A stretch of 10,510 nucleotides of DNA from Fibrobacteria bacterium GUT77. GTDB lineage: Bacteria > Fibrobacterota > Chitinivibrionia > Chitinivibrionales > Chitinispirillaceae. Made by a program: the position numbers and the translations under genes. Shown piece after piece: positions 5,170 to 10,510 of this stretch; within the stretch, counting starts at the first letter, position 1; every line of letters starts with the position of its first letter. The notes beneath the pieces were generated by a model that had not been told where the DNA came from, made no database searches, and worked only from the letters and a program-made list of their open reading frames with translations. The stretch lies in the NCBI GenBank assembly GCA_001462255.1, contig LIUJ01000129.1:339-10848 (forward strand), given 5' to 3'.

Positions 5170-6228
5170 CTACATCACAAACGAAAACAGCGCGTTGGCG
5201 ACGATTATTATAAAGATTCCGGCGACCACGCTCGACGTCGTCTCCCTACCCACCGCCTCCGCCCCCCCCCTTACCCTGAAGCCGAAGTAGCAACCTATCC
5301 ATATTATAAGCCAGGCGAAGACCATGGACTTGAAGCAACCGGATAGGATGTGCTCCAACTTTATCACCTTGGCCAGCTCCCGCATGAACATGGAGGAGGT
5401 CATGTCTAAGTATAGGAAGGCGATTACGTATCCACCCAGTATACCGGCGGCGGTGGCTATTATCGACAGTAGCGGCATTGTTAGGGAGATGGCCCAAAAT
5501 TTTGGGGCCATTATGTACTGCATCGGGTTTATACCCATAGTGCGTAGGGCGTCCACCTCTTCCCCCACAACCATGGTGGCGACCTCGGCGGTCGTGGCGC
5601 TACCGGTGCGCCCGGCGAGGATGATTGCGGTGAGTAGCGGGCCCATTTGGCGAATCATGGTGATGCCGATCAGCGGAACCAAAAAGATACCCATACCTAA
5701 GGTCTTCAGTTGCTTGGCGCTTTGTAACGAGAGCACGACGCCTATCAAAAATGAGAGTAGGGCTATGATTCCAACGGCTTTGTAACCGAGTTGGTACATT
5801 TGTTCGTATAGGGCGCCTTTTTTTATGTTTTGCCGCTTGAAGAAACCGACGGTGCTCCAGTAGAGCATTTCGACGAGGAAGGAGAGGGCGTCTATTGAGG
5901 TGCCGACGGCGGCCGCGGCCGCGCCTCCTACGCGCTCAATCAGGCCGTCTCTGTGGGTCGGCGCCGCCGCTACGGCGGAGGTTTTAGCGTCGGTCAGTTG
6001 GTTTGTTATTCGTGGGCTGGCGCCAAAAAGGGCGAATTCACCGCCCTGTTCGCGATACATTCTACGCAGGAGTTCCATGAAGCAGACCCCCGCCGAGTCG
6101 ATGCGCACCGTCTCGGAAAGGTCGAGTGTCAGGCGGTCGCCCGGTCTCACGCCGCTCAAGAGACCGCACGCGGCAACCCAAGAGCGATCGAGCGTCTGCG
6201 GGGCTTTGATCGTGCGCGTTTTGTCCAT
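5170..6228 (-). CDS. mlaE: MlaE-type ABC transporter permease with N-terminal STAS domain
   Basis: 352 residues, two domains. Residues 1 to about 90 form a STAS/MlaB-like domain, with LDLSETVRIDSAGVCFMELL at 35-54. From about 117 to 352 comes the MlaE permease with about five or six membrane segments. Family motifs are LAGRTGSATTAEVATM (204-219), GEEVDALRTMGINP (222-235) and the C-terminal FGFRVRGGAEAVGRETTSSV (315-334). MlaE works with an ATPase (MlaF) and a substrate-binding MCE protein (MlaD) to move phospholipids between inner and outer membrane; those partners are not in the window. The fusion replaces a separate MlaB subunit. The ATG at 6228 has no Shine-Dalgarno sequence, but a promoter abuts it. 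A run of nine G (plus-strand C, 5262-5270) lies within the conserved VRGGAEAV codons. The symbol is by family, not by proven orthology. Confidence 0.93.
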   Translation of the reverse strand: MDKTRTIKAPQTLDRSWVAACGLLSGVRPGDRLTLDLSETVRIDSAGVCFMELLRRMYREQGGEFALFGASPRITNQLTDAKTSAVAAAPTHRDGLIERVGGAAAAAVGTSIDALSFLVEMLYWSTVGFFKRQNIKKGALYEQMYQLGYKAVGIIALLSFLIGVVLSLQSAKQLKTLGMGIFLVPLIGITMIRQMGPLLTAIILAGRTGSATTAEVATMVVGEEVDALRTMGINPMQYIMAPKFWAISLTMPLLSIIATAAGILGGYVIAFLYLDMTSSMFMRELAKVIKLEHILSGCFKSMVFAWLIIWIGCYFGFRVRGGAEAVGRETTSSVVAGIFIIIVANALFSFVM

Positions 6229-6237
6229 AGTATAGAA

Positions 6238-6266
6238 AATATATAATTTTCCACTCGCTGACGCAA
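6238..6266 (-). promoter_or_regulatory. Putative sigma70-type promoter of the mlaE-like gene
   Basis: Read on the minus strand, TTGCGT (6261-6266) and TATATT (6238-6243) are separated by 17 bases. Standard spacing puts the transcript start near 6231, only about 3 bases before the ATG at 6228. This fits the absence of a ribosome binding site. The region is AT-rich, so chance matches are possible. Confidence 0.4.
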
Positions 6267-6300
6267 AAAAAATTTAAAAAAAACACGCCGGCTATTGATC

Positions 6301-6330
6301 TGCGTAATTCATTGAAAATCAATGTATTAC
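6301..6330. repeat. Possible fragment (D) of the dispersed repeat
   Basis: TGCGTAATTCATTGA (6301-6315) is identical to 2592-2606 in repeat copy B. The next 15 bases match at about half the positions and end in ATTAC/GTTAC. Both places have A-rich sequence just before. The stretch also forms a CATTGA-AAA-TCAATG hairpin (6310-6324). It could be a relic of the same element or a chance match. Confidence 0.3.
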
Positions 6331-6385
6331 AAAAAATATTGCCTACCAAAAGAACGGGCGGCGCAAAAAAAAAGATAAAATACTA

Positions 6386-6413
6386 TTGATTTTTTTGCGA
6401 AATGCCTTATATT
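6386..6413 (+). promoter_or_regulatory. Putative promoter of the first zinc-knuckle gene
   Basis: TTGATT (6386-6391) and TATATT (6408-6413) are 16 bases apart, which would give a leader of about 65 bases before the ATG at 6485. It lies in an AT-rich divergent region, so other choices are possible. Confidence 0.35.
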
Positions 6414-6484
6414 ATTACATTATTATACGGCGGCATAACGCGGCCGTAACAATATACCCTCGGCACAATGGAGGTCGCAGATTG

Positions 6485-6949
6485 ATGATGCAACTACCCA
6501 AATCGCGGCGCAGGCAGAAATTGCGCGAAAAGAAATGCCAATATCCGGGGTGCGGTAAGGTTTTTTACGGCATCCATATCTCTAAATATTGTGCCGAGCA
6601 CAGGCAGGATCAATATAGGATCCGTAAACGTGTTAGGCCGATGGACGTAACCCGCGACAACGTGATTCTCCCGCACACCTATACGGATGTGACGGTAGCC
6701 GTTATGCACTGCAAACTGCAAGGATGCGACAACCAGTTTGAGGTTAAAATGTATCCGAGGCAGTTCATCTACCCGAAGTATTGTCCGGAGCACCGTAACG
6801 AGTACAAGCGCATCCGCCATCTTCAGCGCATAGGGCGCGAAGACCTCATTGAGCAGATGAAGAGCGAGAGCGCCGACGTGGAGCTTGAGTACGGCGGCGC
6901 GGATGTTGCGGCGGGGGACACGGATGAAGATATGATCGACGCGGCTTAA
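6485..6949 (+). CDS. Two-module zinc-knuckle protein, paralogue 1 (unknown function)
   Basis: 154 residues. A very basic N-terminus (KSRRRQKLREKK) leads into C18-x4-C23-x12-C36-x2-H39, and a second module has C76-x4-C81-x18-C100-x2-H103. Both modules end in YC[AP]EHR followed by a basic stretch. This is what duplicated zinc-binding knuckles or treble clefs look like, so nucleic-acid binding is a fair inference. The C-terminus is acidic. I do not recognise a named family. The frame is open further upstream to a TTG at 6386, but GGAGGT at 6470-6475 lies 9 bases before the ATG at 6485, and the paralogue has an ATG at the equivalent place, three bases later. A close copy follows at 7063. The two differ mainly in the linker between modules and in the acidic tail. 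Confidence 0.8.
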   Translation: MMQLPKSRRRQKLREKKCQYPGCGKVFYGIHISKYCAEHRQDQYRIRKRVRPMDVTRDNVILPHTYTDVTVAVMHCKLQGCDNQFEVKMYPRQFIYPKYCPEHRNEYKRIRHLQRIGREDLIEQMKSESADVELEYGGADVAAGDTDEDMIDAA

Positions 6950-6967
6950 CCGAGAACAGGCGCTGTA

Positions 6968-7010
6968 TAGGCGGATACCCCTATTTTGGCGAGTAGCCGC
7001 CTACGTTTTT
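6968..7010 (+). terminator. Possible terminator or attenuator between the paralogues
   Basis: TAGGCGG (6968-6974) pairs perfectly with CCGCCTA (6997-7003), and CGTTTTT follows directly. The 22-base loop is long for an intrinsic terminator, so partial termination or attenuation before the second paralogue is possible. Confidence 0.4.
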
Positions 7011-7062
7011 GCCGACATTGTTAATGAATTATGTCTTATCACACAATGGAGACCGCTGGTTT

Positions 7063-7521
7063 ATGCAACTACCCAAATCGCGGCGCAGACAAAAGCTGCG
7101 TGAGAAGAAGTGCCAGTATCCGGGGTGCGATAAGATTTTTTACGGCATCCATATCTCCAAATACTGCGCCGAGCATAGGCAAGATCGTTATAGGATCCGC
7201 AAACGCTCGAGGCCGGAGAACGTCAATATCAAGAATCAAACGATCCAGCACCCATATACTGAGGTGACGATGACGGTTATGCACTGCAAACTGCCGGGGT
7301 GCGACAACCAATTTGAGGTAAAGCTCTATCCGAGGCAATTCATCTACCCTAAATACTGCCCGGAGCACCGCAACGAGTACAAGCGTATCCGCCACCTTCA
7401 GCGAATAGGGCGCGAGGACCTCATCGAACAGATGAAGTGCGAGAGTGACAGCGTGGAGCTTGAATACGGTAGCGGCGCGGATGTGTTGGGAGCGGACGAC
7501 GATATGACCGACGTGGCCTAA
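7063..7521 (+). CDS. Two-module zinc-knuckle protein, paralogue 2 (unknown function)
   Basis: 152 residues, a tandem copy of the gene at 6485. It has the same cysteine/histidine layout (C-x4-C-x12-C-x2-H, then C-x4-C-x18-C-x2-H). The first module differs by Gly/Asp and Val/Ile, and from the second module through the basic RNEYKRIRHLQRIGREDLIE there are only two changes. The linker between modules and the acidic tail have diverged much more, which points to selection on the modules. GGAG at 7048-7051 lies 11 bases before the ATG. The frame runs open upstream to a TTG at 7009, but homology with paralogue 1 starts at MQLPKS. The kinase gene follows 55 bases later on the same strand with no terminator seen between them, so they may be cotranscribed. 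Confidence 0.8.
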   Translation: MQLPKSRRRQKLREKKCQYPGCDKIFYGIHISKYCAEHRQDRYRIRKRSRPENVNIKNQTIQHPYTEVTMTVMHCKLPGCDNQFEVKLYPRQFIYPKYCPEHRNEYKRIRHLQRIGREDLIEQMKCESDSVELEYGSGADVLGADDDMTDVA

Positions 7522-7576
7522 GCGGTAGCGAACTACCTCAATTCGGCGCGTGAAATCCAACGGGAGGGCTGACTAA

Positions 7577-9355
7577 TTGCTGTACGACGTTTCTATGGTT
7601 CTGTGCCTGTTGCTCATGGTAATAGGCGTCTTTTTCATTGTTCTCGAACTTAAGACGAAGATTGATCGTAGCCTTCCGGTTTTCGCGGTCAGAAATTTTT
7701 TGATCTGCCTCTTTTGCGTTGTCGACATTTGGATAATGCGCGGCAAACACTCCTCTATGGAGTGTATTATGCTTTTGCACGCCCTCGCGTCGTTCTTTCC
7801 GCCGCTCTTCGTTTGGAACATAATGGTTATATCGGGCAGATGGAACGCGAAGGTGGTCAAAGCGCTAATAGTCCTCGCGGCCGCGTTCGCCGCGCTCTTC
7901 TTTTCCGGCGTAATGTTCAGCCGCAACACCGACGGTATGGTCTTCGCGGCCGTCCCGTACTCATACCTTTTTGAACCGTATATAACCGCCACTCTCGTCT
8001 ACCTGCTCTACCTGCACCTATCGAGCCTCCGTAAGACTACGAGGTTGCAAAAAACAATGCGAATCATACAACTTGTAGGCCTTGTGATGTTCTACGCGTT
8101 CGCGCTCATAGCCCTATCATACCCGACCATCGCCGCGACGTTCTTCAGATTGGCCGGTACCGACATGGTCAAGCACACGATACTCGGCATAATCGGTTCA
8201 ATCTGTTACTGCGCGCTCGGCGCAATGACCGTATTCAACAAGTTAGCGACGATGGTGGCAGAGCGGAACGCCGCGCTCGCCAGCCTGCGCGAGGCCTACA
8301 AAGACCTCGAAACGACCAAACCCCTACGGGAACTCGGCCAATCAAGCGCCTTTATCAACCACGAAATAAAGAACTACATGATGATTATCTCCGGCTACGC
8401 GACGCTACTAACTAAATCCAAGGATCTTAGCGAAAAAGATCGCGGCATGGTCGACAACATCACGCAAACTACGGCTAAATTGCAGGAATTTAGCATGAGC
8501 GTGCTGGAATTGTCGAGGTCGAAGGTCATGCACGAGAACAAAGAAATGGATTTGACGCAAACGTTGCGCGCGTGCGTTGACGTCTATTTTCACAAGCAAG
8601 CGTCCAAATTCACCGTAAGCCGCGCCCAACTCGGATCCGCCCCAACGGAAGGCTTTTTTGTCAACGGGAGTCCGGAGAAGCTGGAGCGTGTTTTCATCAA
8701 CACGTTTTGCAACGCCTTTGAGGCGGGCGCCCAGAACATAGACGTCAGGTTCGGCATCCGCAACGCCGTGGCGCTGATCGTCATAGAGGACGACGGCATC
8801 GGGTGCGACGCGGAGAACCTTTTAAATTTTTTCACGACTTTCTTCACCACAAAACAGAGCACGGGCGGCACGGGTTTGGGCTTATGCGTGATACGCTCGA
8901 TAGTCGAGGCGCACGGCGGCAACATCAACATATACTCCAAAAACCTATTAGGCAACGGCCAACACGGTATGCTCATGCAAATCACGCTACCGGCAAACAA
9001 GCGTATGCCCTACAAAACGGCTAAACACGAGTTTTTACTGATAAAACAGGGGTTAGGCGACGCTAACGATATTTTGGAAACGCTAAAAAACCTAAAAATA
9101 ATCCCCCACATCGCCCAAAAACCGAAGGACGCAGATTCGTCGCCGCGCAACTCGTCGTTGGAACTTATAGTACTGGCTTCCACCGAATGCGTAACGGAGG
9201 TAAAAGACCGGATAGGCGGCGGGGCGGAGGCGGAAACCGGGGTAAAGATTCTGCCCGTCGAAATCGGGGCGGGCGGTACGGTCTTCGTCGGCTCCGGAGA
9301 GAGCCGAGAGTTGTTTACGGAGGAGTTCGTGGTCAACTATTTGGAGGAACGATAA
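7577..9355 (+). CDS. Sensor histidine kinase, 7TM N-terminus and C-terminal pseudo-receiver
   Basis: 592 residues. Seven hydrophobic segments (about 4-24, 36-54, 61-84, 94-115, 130-150, 163-185 and 200-221) match a 7TM sensing region. A short linker leads to the dimerisation domain with NHEIKN (H262 the likely phosphorylated histidine; the usual Pro after HEIKN is Tyr). The ATPase domain has the N-box FINTFCNAFEAG (373-384), G1 EDDGIG (404-409) and G2 TGGTGLGL (429-436). Residues 484-592 follow: EFLLIK, a helix, KIIPHIA, LELIVLAS, a helix, VKILPVEI, TVFVGS and a last helix. This looks like a receiver fold, but the strand-3 end (LIVLAST) lacks the phospho-accepting Asp. The start is a TTG with GGGAGGG 9 bases upstream; the next ATG (7595) is less well placed. 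No response regulator is next to it. The signal is unknown. Confidence 0.92.
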   Translation: MLYDVSMVLCLLLMVIGVFFIVLELKTKIDRSLPVFAVRNFLICLFCVVDIWIMRGKHSSMECIMLLHALASFFPPLFVWNIMVISGRWNAKVVKALIVLAAAFAALFFSGVMFSRNTDGMVFAAVPYSYLFEPYITATLVYLLYLHLSSLRKTTRLQKTMRIIQLVGLVMFYAFALIALSYPTIAATFFRLAGTDMVKHTILGIIGSICYCALGAMTVFNKLATMVAERNAALASLREAYKDLETTKPLRELGQSSAFINHEIKNYMMIISGYATLLTKSKDLSEKDRGMVDNITQTTAKLQEFSMSVLELSRSKVMHENKEMDLTQTLRACVDVYFHKQASKFTVSRAQLGSAPTEGFFVNGSPEKLERVFINTFCNAFEAGAQNIDVRFGIRNAVALIVIEDDGIGCDAENLLNFFTTFFTTKQSTGGTGLGLCVIRSIVEAHGGNINIYSKNLLGNGQHGMLMQITLPANKRMPYKTAKHEFLLIKQGLGDANDILETLKNLKIIPHIAQKPKDADSSPRNSSLELIVLASTECVTEVKDRIGGGAEAETGVKILPVEIGAGGTVFVGSGESRELFTEEFVVNYLEER

Positions 9356-9411
9356 TAACCGTAGATGGAAACAGAATATGCATCAACAAAATCGTTGTTT
9401 GGGATTGGTAG

Positions 9412-9434
9412 AAAATCGATTTTTTTATAAAAAA
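9412..9434. other. AT-rich palindromes upstream of the methyltransferase
   Basis: AAAATCGATTTT (9412-9423) is a perfect palindrome, and TTTTTTATAAAAAA (9421-9434) is a second one overlapping it. They end 3 bases before the -35 box, so they could act as an operator or an AT-rich upstream promoter element. The kinase gene upstream is far less AT-rich, so the boundary of the acquired segment probably lies in 9356-9411. Confidence 0.35.
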
Positions 9435-9437
9435 TAC

Positions 9438-9466
9438 TTGACACCGTTGATGACAATAGGTATTTT
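9438..9466 (+). promoter_or_regulatory. Strong sigma70-like promoter of the methyltransferase gene
   Basis: TTGACA (9438-9443), the full -35 consensus, and TATTTT (9461-9466) are exactly 17 bases apart. Normal spacing puts the transcript start at 9473, the A of the second in-frame ATG. No Shine-Dalgarno sequence is present. A leaderless mRNA is predicted. Confidence 0.6.
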
Positions 9467-10489
9467 ATGAACATGTCTACATTCTTACAAACAAATGAAA
9501 TATACTGTGGACGCTCTGAAGAATTACTGAATCGGATAAAACCTGATTCGGTAACTCTTTCTTTTTGGTCTCCGCCATATTTTGTTGGTAAAGATTATGA
9601 AGTTGGAGAAACTTATGCGTCTTGGCAAACCATGCTTAAATCGGTTATTAACTTACACGCTAATGTGTTAAAACCAGGCGGTTTTATGGTTATAAACATT
9701 GCTGATATTATCGCTTTTAAGGATGAAGCCATGCCCAAAATACAAGGCCTAAATGTTTCAATGCGCAAAAGCCAGGTTACAAAAGAAATGGTTTTGGAGG
9801 CCAAGGCTAGATTTCCTTCTTATAACCGCAATCGATTAGCGGCTTATTTAGGATGCAGTGAGCAAACAATAGACCGACGGCTTAACGGAAATAATATACG
9901 AGGTGGCAAACATCAAGTACAAACCAGAATAAAGTTAGTTGGTGGTCAACTAGAAACATACGCGTATAATTGCGGCTTATATCTTTATGATAAGCGAATT
10001 TGGAAAAAAGATCCTGCTTGGGCAAATTCCCGTTGGGTAACCAATACACTAAAAGCTGTGAGTGAGACTGAAGATTTGTATATTTTTTGGAAGGTCGGTG
10101 AATATGAGGTTAACCGTTCCCGCCTTACGGAACAAGAATGGAAAGATTGGGGTTATCGGCAAGTTTGGGATATTCCATCGGTGCGTAAAAACGATGATCA
10201 CGAGGCAAAATTTCCACATGAACTTGCGCGACGAATTATAAAACTCTATAGTGATTGTGGGGACATCGTGCTTGATCCATTTTTGGGTAGTGGAACTACC
10301 GCCGTAGTGGCTTTACAAGAAAAAAGATACTATATCGGTATTGAAAAAGAAGAAAAATACGTTGCTTTAGCCCGTAGCAATATCAAAAACGCTATGGCAC
10401 AAACAACGTTATTTGATGAAATGCCACAAATTAAAACGCTATATCCGCATAACGCCACTCAGCAAGTTGTCGCAGAATTGCAAAACTAA
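9467..10489 (+). CDS. Site-specific DNA methyltransferase, beta class, SPPY (probable N4-cytosine) type
   Basis: 340 residues from the ATG at 9467, or 338 from 9473, which fits a leaderless transcript. Catalytic motif IV is SPPY (35-38), the form usual in N4-cytosine methyltransferases, where N6-adenine enzymes mostly have DPPY. LKPGGFMVINI (68-78) follows. The SAM-binding motif I, VLDPFLGSGTTAV (268-280), is near the C-terminus with GIEKEEKYV after it, giving the beta order of motifs. Between them, about 102-150, is an inserted segment with LAAYLGCSEQTIDRRL, a convincing helix-turn-helix, probably for target recognition or gene control. KDPAWANSRW and HEAKFPHELARRII are conserved in this subgroup as I recall it. 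Codons are AT-rich, unlike the kinase gene before it, which suggests transfer. No restriction endonuclease is visible. A possible insertion-sequence end starts at the base after the stop. Confidence 0.93.
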   Translation: MNMSTFLQTNEIYCGRSEELLNRIKPDSVTLSFWSPPYFVGKDYEVGETYASWQTMLKSVINLHANVLKPGGFMVINIADIIAFKDEAMPKIQGLNVSMRKSQVTKEMVLEAKARFPSYNRNRLAAYLGCSEQTIDRRLNGNNIRGGKHQVQTRIKLVGGQLETYAYNCGLYLYDKRIWKKDPAWANSRWVTNTLKAVSETEDLYIFWKVGEYEVNRSRLTEQEWKDWGYRQVWDIPSVRKNDDHEAKFPHELARRIIKLYSDCGDIVLDPFLGSGTTAVVALQEKRYYIGIEKEEKYVALARSNIKNAMAQTTLFDEMPQIKTLYPHNATQQVVAELQN

Positions 10490-10510
10490 GAGACTGTTAC
10501 AAAATTTGTG
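10490..10510. mobile_element. Possible insertion-sequence end at the window edge
   Basis: GAGACTGTTACAAAATTTGT, plus one more G, begins directly after the methyltransferase stop. It resembles GAGGCTGTCCCAAAATTTGT (4044-4063) in repeat copy C, which continues GTAACCG. Such sequence, with ...TTTGTGTAA, is reminiscent of terminal inverted repeats of IS256-like elements. The element itself, if present, is outside the window. Confidence 0.35.

Noticed and set aside
5000..5346. Plus-strand ORFs over the mlaE-apt gap
   Set aside because: They translate the palindromic repeats and the antisense of mlaE; no family match and no convincing start.
5900..6246. Plus-strand ORFs antisense to the mlaE-like gene
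   Set aside because: They shadow the STAS-MlaE coding frame, which is well conserved.

Overview
The window looks like chromosome from a Fibrobacterota-type bacterium, probably a gut-associated relative of Fibrobacter or Fibromonas. The main clue is the first gene, whose last third is a clear 'Fibrobacter succinogenes major paralogous domain' (TIGR02145 type). Start sites mix good Shine-Dalgarno sequences with starts that have none. No rRNA, tRNA or CRISPR array was seen. Every family name here comes from motifs read by eye, not from a database search.

Layout. (1) 1-1647, plus strand: the 3' part of a large secreted or surface protein with two BspA-like leucine-rich repeats and a C-terminal Fib_succ_major domain. 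(2) 1704-4258, minus strand: an AT-rich accessory island. It holds an ADP-ribosyltransferase-fold protein with a small cysteine protein in one two-gene unit, and a DUF3791-DUF3990 pair in another. A small chimeric DUF3791-like ORF follows, overlapping the island edge. Copies of a roughly 330-bp GC-rich repeat (two long, one short) lie in the same orientation just downstream of the stop codons of all three units, so the island reads as cassettes separated by direct repeats. One hairpin in the repeat keeps its pairing through a compensatory change. (3) 4467-6228, minus strand: housekeeping genes apt (adenine salvage) and a STAS-MlaE lipid-transport permease, separated by palindromic intergenic repeats. 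(4) 6485-7521, plus strand: two tandem paralogues of a two-module zinc-knuckle protein of unknown function. (5) 7577-9355, plus strand: a 7TM sensor histidine kinase ending in an apparent pseudo-receiver. (6) 9467-10489, plus strand: an AT-rich beta-class DNA methyltransferase of SPPY (N4-cytosine) type with a helix-turn-helix-like insertion. Directly after its stop lies a sequence resembling an insertion-sequence end, which also matches part of one copy of the dispersed repeat.

How the genes fit together. Regions 3 to 5 look like ordinary chromosome: purine salvage, outer-membrane lipid transport, sensing and probable regulation. Regions 2 and 6 look acquired: ADP-ribosyltransferase-like toxins or defence proteins, and a methyltransferase with no visible restriction enzyme. 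The methyltransferase and the mlaE-like gene each have a sigma70-like promoter whose -10 box almost touches the start codon, and neither has a Shine-Dalgarno sequence. That predicts leaderless or near-leaderless mRNAs. The most interesting item is the repeat-bounded ADP-ribosyltransferase cassette array.
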